Made by a program: the position numbers and the translations under genes | Notes under the pieces: model-generated | Told to the model about the DNA's origin: nothing | What the model saw: only the letters and a program-made list of their open reading frames with translations | Database searches by the model: none | Source: Pseudopedobacter sp. | GTDB taxonomy: Bacteria > Bacteroidota > Bacteroidia > Sphingobacteriales > Sphingobacteriaceae | DNA: 14,710 nt | Direction: 5' to 3' | Assembly (NCBI GenBank): GCA_014378285.1 | Contig: JACMNZ010000089.1 | Location: 1-14,710, forward strand | Shown here: piece after piece, positions 1-7,711 of the stretch | How the letters are laid out: every line of letters begins with the position of its first letter | Position numbering within the stretch: position 1 is the first letter of the stretch

Positions 1-750
1 ATAGGTGGTTTACTTTATGGATTTGCAGGTATAAATCATACTTTTATTTTTATTTTGATTTGCTTGTCCATCGCTTTTATTTCGACATTCTTCTTCAAAA
101 GTAGACCATCAACTTACATACAAACTACCAATATTTTACAAAGTTTATCTGAAGGATTACGATTTGTTTTTAAATCTAAAATGCTATTAGGTGCTTTAAG
201 TCTTGATTTATTTTCGGTGTTTTTTGGAGGAGCAGTAGCATTGATACCTGTGATTGCAACGGAAATCTTACATGTTGGAGCAACTGAATTTGGATTTTTA
301 AGGGCTGCCCCAGCTGTTGGCGCAGTTGTTACCATGTTGTTAATGACAAGATTTTCTCCAATGGCAAAACCATGGCGAAATTTACTTTTTGCAGTTACAG
401 GTTTTGGTATATCTATTATTTGTTATGGATTATCAACTAATTTTTATCTCACTCTTTTCTTTTTGTTTTTAGAAGGAGCTTTTGATAGTGTAAGTGTAAT
501 TATTAGATCTACAATTTTACAACTTTTAACACCAGATGATATGCGTGGGCGGGTTTCTGCGGTAAATTCTATGTTTATAGGTTCTTCAAATGAGATTGGT
601 CAGTTTGAATCAGGCTTAACAGCTAAATTGATGCGAACTGTACCAGCAGTTGTTTTTGGTGGATCTATGACTTTGTTAGTTGCGGCAATTACGTGGTTTA
701 AGACCAAAAAACTAGTCTCTCTAACTTTAGATGATATTAATAACTCTTAA
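1..750 (+). CDS. MFS transporter, MFS_3 (EntS-like) family, 3' part only
   Basis: The reading frame is open from the first base, so the gene begins outside the window. The 249 visible residues correspond to a bit more than the C-terminal half of a 12-helix major facilitator protein, with about six or seven hydrophobic segments separated by short loops. A loop around nt 530-610 carries TPDDMRGRVSAVN followed by a glycine- and serine-rich helix ending in FESG. I recognise this signature from the MFS_3 branch, which includes the enterobactin exporter EntS and various drug or metabolite exporters. These act in the inner membrane as proton-driven exporters. The substrate cannot be told from the sequence. 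The stop is 2 nt before scpA, so the two genes are probably cotranscribed, although no functional link is evident. The TTG at 55 is internal and not the true start. Confidence 0.88.
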   Translation: MGGLLYGFAGINHTFIFILICLSIAFISTFFFKSRPSTYIQTTNILQSLSEGLRFVFKSKMLLGALSLDLFSVFFGGAVALIPVIATEILHVGATEFGFLRAAPAVGAVVTMLLMTRFSPMAKPWRNLLFAVTGFGISIICYGLSTNFYLTLFFLFLEGAFDSVSVIIRSTILQLLTPDDMRGRVSAVNSMFIGSSNEIGQFESGLTAKLMRTVPAVVFGGSMTLLVAAITWFKTKKLVSLTLDDINNS

Positions 751-752
751 AA

Positions 753-1517
753 ATGATGGAGCAAACGGAAGAATTTTCTGTTAAACTTCCAATTTTTGAA
801 GGTCCTTTTGATTTGCTTTTATTTTTTATCGAAAAAGATGAATTGGATATTTATAACATCCCAATAGCAAAAGTAACAAATGATTTTTTAGATTATTTGC
901 ACAAACTTACCGCTTTAAATATAGAGTTAGCTAGCGAATTTATCTATGTTGCAGCTACATTAATGCGCATAAAAGCTAAGATGCTTTTACCACGACCAGA
1001 ATTAAATGAGGATGGTGAAGAAGTAGATTTACAAAAAGATTTAATAAAAAGATTAATAGAATATAAAAGATATAAAGAGGTTGTAGAGAGTTTTAAAATT
1101 TTAGAAGATATTCGTTTTGGTAAAAGTAAGAGAGGTAATATTGATGAAGATGTAAAAGGTCAACTCTCTAAATTAACATCCAATATAGAAGATTTTTCAT
1201 CTCTAGATTTGTACAAACTTTTAAAGACCTATTTAAAGGTGATGAAAAATTATGAAATTAAATCTACTGAGGTTAAGCATACAATAGTTCAATATCCTTA
1301 TAGCATAGAAGAACAAAAAAATCAAATCTCTGGCTTAATGGCTATTAATTCTAAATTAGAATTTAAAGACTTATTAAAAATATCAAAAGATAGAGTTCAG
1401 TTTGTATATAATTTTTTAGCGATGTTAGAAATGCTTCAACAAGAATTGCTAAAAATTCAGATTGGTTTAGGGTTTAATAATTTTTTGCTTCGGCAAAAAG
1501 AACAGCTTGCTCAATAA
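753..1517 (+). CDS. scpA: Segregation and condensation protein A (ScpA kleisin)
   Basis: This 254-residue protein is of normal length for ScpA. The N-terminal region has the family hallmark FEGPFDLLLFFIEKDELDIY and the following helix that binds the SMC neck. The middle is charged and helical (residues about 85-170). The C-terminal part, from about residue 205 (EFKDLLKISKDRVQFVYNFL), is the winged helix that caps an SMC head. Together with ScpB, which is not visible here, it bridges the SMC dimer and helps to compact and segregate the chromosome. Two ATG codons stand side by side at 753 and 756; either could be the start, and neither has a clear Shine-Dalgarno sequence. The gene begins 2 nt after the transporter stop. 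Its last 44 nt overlap the 3' end of the dehydrogenase gene on the other strand. Confidence 0.95.
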   Translation: MMEQTEEFSVKLPIFEGPFDLLLFFIEKDELDIYNIPIAKVTNDFLDYLHKLTALNIELASEFIYVAATLMRIKAKMLLPRPELNEDGEEVDLQKDLIKRLIEYKRYKEVVESFKILEDIRFGKSKRGNIDEDVKGQLSKLTSNIEDFSSLDLYKLLKTYLKVMKNYEIKSTEVKHTIVQYPYSIEEQKNQISGLMAINSKLEFKDLLKISKDRVQFVYNFLAMLEMLQQELLKIQIGLGFNNFLLRQKEQLAQ

Positions 1518-2496
1518 AATGAATCACATTTAACTCGTCGGCTAAACCAATTTCTGGTTCTTTGTTATTTTGGATACAATCAATTACTTTTGATAGAAAT
1601 ACATCGTGTTTATCAGCAGATCCTTTATAGTAAGTGTAATTATTTGCTTTAGTAATGTTTTCAAAAACAGGGAGTTCAAAAACTTGGTCTAGGTTTACAA
1701 AATCAAGTTTTTCCATGTATTGTCCGCCAACTTTTACATTTCCTTTTGATCCAATAATGGTTAAGCTACTTTCAATATTTGTTTCGTAAGCAGCATTGGT
1801 AAAATTGAAAACTCCTTTTCCATTTTTTCCTAAATTGAAATTAATGATTCCACTATCTTGAAATTGTGTGTTGATTTCATTATTTAGGTTAAAAAATTCA
1901 CTTCTAATTTTTTCTGGATTACCACAAATCCAAATCATTAAATCAATAAAATGACTAAACTGAGTATATAACGGGCCGCCTCCCAATTCTTTAGTCGCTC
2001 TCCACGGGGAATCTTGATAGTATTTGCTATTCCTATTCCAAAAGCAATTAATTTGTAATAATCTGATTTCTCCCATCAATTTTTGGGACATTAGTTTCTT
2101 AAGCCAAATTGCTACAGGACTATATCTGTTTTGCATCACTGCAAATACTTTTTTACCCGATATTTTTTCGGCCTCCATCATCTTTAATACATCCTCAGCT
2201 TTTAATGCGATAGGTTTTTCACAAATCACATGATAACCTGCATTTAAACAATTTATGGTTTGAGATGGATGCAAACCATTTGGTGTACAAATACAAATTA
2301 CATCAGCTTGTATTTTTGCTGTAAAAAAATCTTCTAATGAGGTAAAAAATGGAACTAATTTGTTTATAAATTTTCTTCTTCCAAAGTCACAATCTATAAC
2401 TGCAATTAATTCATAATCAGTAAATTCGTTTAATAAAGAAACATATTTTGAGCCAATATTACCTACACCAACAATTATAAATTTAATTTTATTCAT
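1474..2496 (-). CDS. Gfo/Idh/MocA family NAD(P)-dependent sugar dehydrogenase
   Basis: This 340-residue protein has a complete two-domain oxidoreductase layout. The N-terminal Rossmann fold has a GxGxxG motif at G10, G12 and G15 (IVGVGNIGSKY), followed by the usual beta strand and acidic turn (VIDCD). The family's EKP motif is at residues 93-95, with K94 the expected catalytic lysine. The C-terminal alpha/beta domain has WRATKELGGGPLYTQFSHF and the H182-x-x-D185 pair typical of the catalytic site. This layout and the segment SPWRATKELGGG recall the WlbA/WbpB branch, which oxidises UDP-N-acetylglucosaminuronate for surface polysaccharides. No polysaccharide genes are adjacent, so the substrate remains open. 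It is cytosolic, with no signal peptide. The 3' end overlaps scpA in antiparallel fashion, and the ATG faces glyA across a 125-nt spacer. Confidence 0.88.
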   Translation of the reverse strand: MNKIKFIIVGVGNIGSKYVSLLNEFTDYELIAVIDCDFGRRKFINKLVPFFTSLEDFFTAKIQADVICICTPNGLHPSQTINCLNAGYHVICEKPIALKAEDVLKMMEAEKISGKKVFAVMQNRYSPVAIWLKKLMSQKLMGEIRLLQINCFWNRNSKYYQDSPWRATKELGGGPLYTQFSHFIDLMIWICGNPEKIRSEFFNLNNEINTQFQDSGIINFNLGKNGKGVFNFTNAAYETNIESSLTIIGSKGNVKVGGQYMEKLDFVNLDQVFELPVFENITKANNYTYYKGSADKHDVFLSKVIDCIQNNKEPEIGLADELNVIHFIEQAVLFAEAKNY

Positions 2497-2621
2497 GGAT
2501 GATTTTTTTCAAATACTAGCTTAAAATTTTTAATTTAGAGAATTGATTTAATTCTACAAGATTAAGATATTCAGGTTTAGGATTCTAATAAACGTAATAA
2601 AATTAACATTAAACAAATTAA
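2497..2621. promoter_or_regulatory. Divergent intergenic region between dehydrogenase and glyA
   Basis: This 125-nt AT-rich spacer must hold the promoters for the dehydrogenase gene (minus) and glyA (plus). I see no clean pair of Bacteroidota promoter elements (TTTG at -33 and TAnnTTTG at -7) on either strand; TAATTTAG near 2531 is one mismatch away from a -7 element for glyA. An inverted repeat AGAATT-5 nt-AATTCT lies at 2539-2555 and could be an operator, but six-base arms in such AT-rich DNA are weak evidence. Confidence 0.4.
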
Positions 2622-3893
2622 ATGAAAAAAGATCAAGTTATTTTCGACCTCATAAATAAAGAAGAAGAAAGACAGGAAAACGGAATTGAGTTAATTGCTT
2701 CAGAAAATTTTGTCAGCAAGCAAGTTATGGAAGCAGCAGGATCGGTTTTAACAAACAAATACGCAGAAGGCTTGCCTCATAAAAGATACTATGGCGGTTG
2801 CGAAGTTGTAGATGAGATTGAAATAATAGCTATTGAAAGAGCTAAAGAATTATTTAATGCAGCATGGGCAAACGTACAACCACATTCTGGAGCACAAGCC
2901 AATGCAGCAGTTTTATTAGCGGTTTTAAACACGGGCGATAAAATACTAGGATTTGATCTTGCTCATGGTGGTCATTTAACTCATGGATCTCCAGTTAATT
3001 TTTCTGGCAAATTATACCAACCTTTTTTTTATGGCGTAGAAGAAGAAACTGGCTTAATCAACTATAAACAACTAGAAGAGGTTGCATTAAGAGAAAAACC
3101 AAAATTAATTATTTGTGGCGCATCTGCTTATTCTAGAGATTGGGATTATGCTTTTATTAGAGAAGTGGCAGATAAAATAGGTGCTCTAGTTTTAGCAGAT
3201 ATTTCGCATCCTTCTGGCTTAATAGCCAGAGGTTTGTTAGCTGATCCACTTCCTTATTGTCATATTGTAACTACAACTACCCATAAAACTTTAAGAGGCC
3301 CAAGAGGAGGTTTAATTATGCTGGGCAAAGATTTTGAAAATCCTTGGGGTTTAAAAACTCCAAAAGGAGAAATAAAAATGATGTCTGCTATATTGGATAG
3401 TGCTGTTTTCCCAGGAACTCAAGGTGGTCCGTTAGAACATATCATCGCCGCTAAGGCAATTGCTTTTGGTGAAGCTTTAAGTGATGAATATATGGACTAT
3501 ATAGTTCAAGTAAAGAAAAACGCTAACGCAATGGCAGACGCTTTAGTTGCGAAAGGTTACAAGTTGATTTCTGGAGGTACGGATAACCATTTAATGTTAA
3601 TTGATTTAACCAATAAGAATATTACTGGGAAACTAGCAGAAGAAGTACTTGGTAAAGCTGATATCACAGTAAATAAAAACATGGTTCCTTTTGATAAAAG
3701 ATCTCCATTTGTAACTTCTGGTATAAGGGTTGGCACAGCTGCAATTACTTCTAGAGGATTAAAAGAAAGTGATATGACGCTAATTGTAGATTTAATAGAT
3801 GATGCATTGATAAATAATTCTGATGTATCTTTTTTAGAAAATTTGCGTAATAAAGTTAATAAACTAATGGCCAAACATCCATTGTATAAATAA
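2622..3893 (+). CDS. glyA: Serine hydroxymethyltransferase
   Basis: This enzyme interconverts serine plus tetrahydrofolate with glycine plus 5,10-methylenetetrahydrofolate, the main one-carbon source for purine, thymidylate and methionine synthesis. It is a cytosolic PLP enzyme of fold type I. The 423-residue length is normal. The N-terminus has [10 protein letters not shown] and [17 protein letters not shown], both highly conserved substrate and folate contacts. The PLP-binding lysine is K222 in [14 protein letters not shown]. The PLP-contacting strand reads [10 protein letters not shown] rather than the DMAHIAGL of most bacteria; I know the DISHP form as usual in Bacteroidota, so I do not read it as a defect. 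The ATG at 2622 has no clear Shine-Dalgarno sequence but lies in an A-rich leader, as is common in this phylum. The histidine kinase starts 29 nt downstream. Confidence 0.98.
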   Translation: MKKDQVIFDLINKEEERQENGIELIASENFVSKQVMEAAGSVLTNKYAEGLPHKRYYGGCEVVDEIEIIAIERAKELFNAAWANVQPHSGAQANAAVLLAVLNTGDKILGFDLAHGGHLTHGSPVNFSGKLYQPFFYGVEEETGLINYKQLEEVALREKPKLIICGASAYSRDWDYAFIREVADKIGALVLADISHPSGLIARGLLADPLPYCHIVTTTTHKTLRGPRGGLIMLGKDFENPWGLKTPKGEIKMMSAILDSAVFPGTQGGPLEHIIAAKAIAFGEALSDEYMDYIVQVKKNANAMADALVAKGYKLISGGTDNHLMLIDLTNKNITGKLAEEVLGKADITVNKNMVPFDKRSPFVTSGIRVGTAAITSRGLKESDMTLIVDLIDDALINNSDVSFLENLRNKVNKLMAKHPLYK

Positions 3894-3922
3894 GATTAAA
3901 CCAAATAGTTAGTAAATAAACT

Positions 3923-6679
3923 GTGGAAGAAACATATCAACAAACAAATCATGCGATAGCAAATATGTCTTTGTACGATTTGTTTAATGAAAATTCTGAA
4001 AAGGATTTCATGTCATTATTAAAATTGGCATGTTATGTTGGTGAATGTAAAAATGCTGCAATCAGTTTTGTAAAAGATAATTTACAAGTTATAAGATACA
4101 CAAAAGGAGATATTGAACCGATAGTTTTAAAGCTCTCAGATTCAATTTGTAAGTATACAGTTAATAGTGAGGGTTTTATTCAAATTCCCCATCTTCAAAC
4201 AGATAAAAGACTTAAAGATTTATTAAACGGTAATAATTTTCCATTTAATTTTTATGCTGGTTTAAAATTTATAACAGCAGATGGAGATTTAATAGGTATC
4301 TTATGTTTGCTTGATCATACATCTAAAACTTTAAGCAGTAATCAAATTGAGGGTTTAGAGGACATTTCTAATCAAATAGTTAATATCTTAAATTTGAGGA
4401 AAAAGAATTTAGAGGGAATAGTAAATAAAGAAGAGAAAGAAGAGTTTAAGATTCTGTTTAATTCATCGCCAGACCTTATCTGCGTATTGGATGAAAATCA
4501 AAGGATATTAAATATTAATGATGCGTCCGATAATATATTAGGTATTTCTCCTTCAGAAAGTTTAGGATTAAATATTTCTAAATTTATTTTCCCAGAGGAT
4601 AGGATTACTGTTCTTAAGTCTGCTAATGAAGCTTTGTTAAATAAACAGAAAAACTTTGAAGTAGAAACACGCATATTATCTAAATGTGGGGAAACAAAAT
4701 GGATCAGTTGGAATGCGGTAACAAAAAACCGTATTTGGTTTATTATAGGCAGGGAAATCACCAAACAAAAACAGTTAATAAAAAGCCTAAATCAATTATC
4801 TACTGTTGCTAGTAAAATTAACAATGGCGTTGTAATAAGCAACGGCGATAATGAAGTAGTTTGGGTAAATGAGGCTTTTACTAAAATAACAGGATATAAC
4901 TTAGAAAATATTGCTGGTCAAAAACTTGGTGATATTATATCTGAGTCTGAAAACTCTCATGCTAGTGTAGAAGAAGCTAGAAGAGCTACAAGAAATAAGC
5001 AATCCTTTTCTGTAGAATTACTTGCCAAACGGAAAGATGGTAAACCTATCTGGCTTTCTATTTTTAATACTATTATTTTAAATGATAAAGACGAAATAGA
5101 AAGTTTAATAGAAATTGTTGTCGATATTACTGAAAGAAAACAATCTGAAGAAGAGCTAGAATTACTTTCTTTAGTTGCCAGTAAAACAGAAATTGGTGTT
5201 TGCATAAGCGATGAGAATGGGAAGGTAAATTGGATTAATGATTCTTTAATAAGGCTATTAGGCTATAAGTTAAATGAGGTAGAAGGTAAGCGTTTTGGAG
5301 ATGTTGTAAAAAGAGATGATAAAAACTTGCAAATCTTAAATGAGGCAAGAGAAAATGCGCTTAAACTTATTCCATTTAATTTAGAAATTAAGGTCTATAA
5401 GAAAGATGGTTCTGAGATTTGGCTTTCAATTTTTAATACTCCAATAAGAGATGAAAAACAAAAAACAGTTAAGCAAATAGAAATTATCTCAGATATTACT
5501 CAAAAGAAACGAGCAGAATTTCAATTGATTGAGGCTAAAGAACAAGCCATTCAGTTAAGTAAAGCTAAGGAAATGTTTCTTTCTGTAATGAGTCATGAAA
5601 TTAGAACCCCATTAAACGCAATAATTGGATTAACAAATATTTTAAGCGATGATGAGCAATTAGAAGTTCAAAAACAAAGTATTAAACTACTCAAATTCTC
5701 ATCAGATAACCTCTTAGCATTGATTAACGATATTTTGGACTTTTCTAAAATTGAGGTTGGTAAGATGGAACTGGAGAATAAAAGACTATCTATTGATGAA
5801 TTGATAAAAGACGTTTCAGATTCATTAACATTTAAAATTAAGGAAAAAGGAATCGCATTGAAATATAAGGTTGATTCTAATATACCATCTTTGGTAAGGG
5901 GCGATAAAACAAGGCTATATCAAATTTTAATAAATTTAATTAATAATGCCATTAAATTTACTGAAACAGGATTTGTTGAAATTATTGTTAATCTATTAAA
6001 TATCGATAAAGATTATACTCGTGTAAAATTTCAGGTTATAGATACTGGTATTGGCATCCCAGAAGATAAATTCGATTATATTTTTGAATCTTTTACGCAA
6101 GCAGCATCTAATACCGCTAGAAAATATGGCGGATCTGGATTAGGACTGTCCATTACAAAAAGGTTGATTGAACTTTACAACGGTTCTATAAATGTAAAAA
6201 GCAAATTAGGTGAAGGAACAACTTTTGAATTTGATTTGAGGTTTAATAATTTTGTTGAAAAAGAAAATGTGAAGATGGAGGAGAAGATTCAAATAACAGA
6301 AAATTTAAAAGCTAAAGTTTTAGTTGTAGATGATAATGAAATAAATAGATTGTTGGCTAAGAGAGTTTTATCTAAATTTGGTTTAGAGGTCATTTGTGCA
6401 GATGGTGGCTATGAAGCCATAGAATTATTACAATCTAAGGATTTTGATTTGGTTTTGATGGACGTACACATGCCAGATTTATCAGGGTATGAAACCGTAA
6501 AAAAATTAAGAGAAACCAACGACGATTACTTTAACAATTTGCCAATCATAGCCCTCACAGCTTCTATATTAAAAGATGATATTGGAGAAATAAACGAAAA
6601 TGGAATGGTTGATTATCAACTTAAGCCATTTAAGCCGGAAGAGCTTTTTGCCAAAATTGTTAAGTATATCAAAAAATAG
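3923..6679 (+). CDS. Hybrid sensor histidine kinase, GAF-PAS-PAS-PAS-HisKA-HATPase-REC
   Basis: This 918-residue protein lacks a signal peptide or membrane helix and should sense a cytoplasmic cue. The order is a GAF-like region (about 15-155), three PAS domains (about 172-285, 290-412 and 412-535, the last two ending in DITERK and DITQKK PAC-type strands), a short coiled coil, and HisKA with phosphoacceptor H558 in SVMSHEIRTPLNAIIG. The HATPase_c domain follows, with N box N674/N675, G1 box D707 (DTGIGIP) and G2 box near 736 (GGSGLGLSI). The C-terminal receiver has acidic pair D803/D804, phosphoacceptor D847 (MDVHMPD), T879 and K901. All catalytic residues are present. No output domain or partner regulator is encoded nearby, so the phosphate must pass to an unlinked protein. 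The start is a GTG; ATG at 3965 (Met15) is an alternative. It may be read through from glyA. The signal is unknown. Confidence 0.95.
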   Translation: MEETYQQTNHAIANMSLYDLFNENSEKDFMSLLKLACYVGECKNAAISFVKDNLQVIRYTKGDIEPIVLKLSDSICKYTVNSEGFIQIPHLQTDKRLKDLLNGNNFPFNFYAGLKFITADGDLIGILCLLDHTSKTLSSNQIEGLEDISNQIVNILNLRKKNLEGIVNKEEKEEFKILFNSSPDLICVLDENQRILNINDASDNILGISPSESLGLNISKFIFPEDRITVLKSANEALLNKQKNFEVETRILSKCGETKWISWNAVTKNRIWFIIGREITKQKQLIKSLNQLSTVASKINNGVVISNGDNEVVWVNEAFTKITGYNLENIAGQKLGDIISESENSHASVEEARRATRNKQSFSVELLAKRKDGKPIWLSIFNTIILNDKDEIESLIEIVVDITERKQSEEELELLSLVASKTEIGVCISDENGKVNWINDSLIRLLGYKLNEVEGKRFGDVVKRDDKNLQILNEARENALKLIPFNLEIKVYKKDGSEIWLSIFNTPIRDEKQKTVKQIEIISDITQKKRAEFQLIEAKEQAIQLSKAKEMFLSVMSHEIRTPLNAIIGLTNILSDDEQLEVQKQSIKLLKFSSDNLLALINDILDFSKIEVGKMELENKRLSIDELIKDVSDSLTFKIKEKGIALKYKVDSNIPSLVRGDKTRLYQILINLINNAIKFTETGFVEIIVNLLNIDKDYTRVKFQVIDTGIGIPEDKFDYIFESFTQAASNTARKYGGSGLGLSITKRLIELYNGSINVKSKLGEGTTFEFDLRFNNFVEKENVKMEEKIQITENLKAKVLVVDDNEINRLLAKRVLSKFGLEVICADGGYEAIELLQSKDFDLVLMDVHMPDLSGYETVKKLRETNDDYFNNLPIIALTASILKDDIGEINENGMVDYQLKPFKPEELFAKIVKYIKK

Positions 6680-6680
6680 G

Positions 6681-7709
6681 CTATTGCTTTATTTTCAAAT
6701 TTTTCTTGCCGGATATGTTATATCTTAAAAAGAAAGCTTGTTGATTATCTAAAGCACCATCAACAATATGATAGCTAAAAACAAACTTTCCTTCCAAATT
6801 CTTATATTTTATAGGTGTATAACCTAAATCAATTCTGTCATAACTTTTTGAGGTGTAAAAAGAATCGCCATAAATAATATGATGACCTTGGCCGGCATAA
6901 AATGTGTTTTGAACGCTAAATTTTTTATATGAAGCATAGAGATTGGAAACAAAACCAGCTGGTGTATTAAAAGAGGATGAAATTGCTCTTGTTCTTTCAA
7001 TAGAAAACATTACTCCTCCACTTAAAGTTAAAGAGTCTAAGAATGTTCTTTTTGATAGATCCATTCCTACTTCTGCCTGTAATCCTCCGTTATCCTGCAA
7101 AAAATCTCCAGGGATAGGAATTCCAGCACCAGCATTGTGAAACATAAATGCATAATGTGAAACGAAGAAAACGCCAGGTTGATATTTACCAGAAAAGCCG
7201 AAAAGAAAAGTCTCTTTATCGTTTGCAGTTTGTCTACTTGTCCAATCTAACCAAACCGTTTCTTTAAATTTTTTAGTTTGATATTTTACCAGCAATCCTT
7301 CAATATTAGGGCGATAATAATTTAAAGTATCCCTTAGTAAAGCTCTGGGATAATCATCAACTAAATTTAAACGAGGGAATGAGCCAATAAAAAATCTCCA
7401 CTTATTTTTTTCATGCTCGTAATAAATTACAGGGTCAATTTTATCAATGAACGTATTTTTTTTGGAACCAAACTCATAAAGCGCATTAAAACCAATTCTA
7501 AATCTATTAAAACTATCCAATTTTATTCCAACTTCTGGAGAAATACGATTTCCGAAAATTGTTTGTGAAAACCTTTGAGAACGGGCGTATTCTCTATTAT
7601 CCATAAAGCCAAAATAATTGAGATTACCCTCAATAGTCTGTGCATTAGATTTAAAAGTACTTGTAGCTAATAATGATAAAATTATAAAGCTCAATTTTTT
7701 AATATTCAT
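6681..7709 (-). CDS. Secreted outer-membrane beta-barrel candidate, function unknown
   Basis: I do not recognise this 342-residue protein as a named family. The N-terminus (MNIKKLSFIILSLLATS) is a clear Sec signal peptide, with probable cleavage after SNA or SNAQ near residue 23. The rest alternates polar and aromatic or hydrophobic residues in 8-12-residue stretches with many Tyr and Phe and glycine-rich turns. It has no further hydrophobic helix, a pattern consistent with an outer-membrane beta-barrel. The C-terminus (FFLRYNISGKK) resembles a final barrel strand with a short basic tail. It starts 2 nt after the stop of the GT39 gene, so it is probably the last gene of the gtrA operon. That suggests, without proving, a role with the glycosylation genes at the cell surface. 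It ends 1 nt from the histidine kinase stop on the other strand. Confidence 0.7.
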   Translation of the reverse strand: MNIKKLSFIILSLLATSTFKSNAQTIEGNLNYFGFMDNREYARSQRFSQTIFGNRISPEVGIKLDSFNRFRIGFNALYEFGSKKNTFIDKIDPVIYYEHEKNKWRFFIGSFPRLNLVDDYPRALLRDTLNYYRPNIEGLLVKYQTKKFKETVWLDWTSRQTANDKETFLFGFSGKYQPGVFFVSHYAFMFHNAGAGIPIPGDFLQDNGGLQAEVGMDLSKRTFLDSLTLSGGVMFSIERTRAISSSFNTPAGFVSNLYASYKKFSVQNTFYAGQGHHIIYGDSFYTSKSYDRIDLGYTPIKYKNLEGKFVFSYHIVDGALDNQQAFFLRYNISGKKNLKIKQ

Positions 7710-7711
7710 GT

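Noticed and set aside
2024..2233. Plus-strand open frame opposite the sugar dehydrogenase gene
   Set aside because: It mirrors a well-conserved coding region and has no recognisable features of its own.
2539..2555. Inverted repeat AGAATT-5 nt-AATTCT before glyA, as an operator
   Set aside because: Arms are only six bases in very AT-rich DNA, with no visible promoter nearby to anchor them; kept only as a remark on the spacer.
2497..2621. Riboswitch before glyA (for example glycine or tetrahydrofolate type)
   Set aside because: The spacer is short and AT-rich, shared by two divergent genes, and shows no paired G/C-rich core resembling either class.
3120..3240. Possible active-site defect in GlyA, since DISHP replaces DMAHI
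   Set aside because: The Asp and His are kept and this variant is, to my knowledge, normal in Bacteroidota SHMT.
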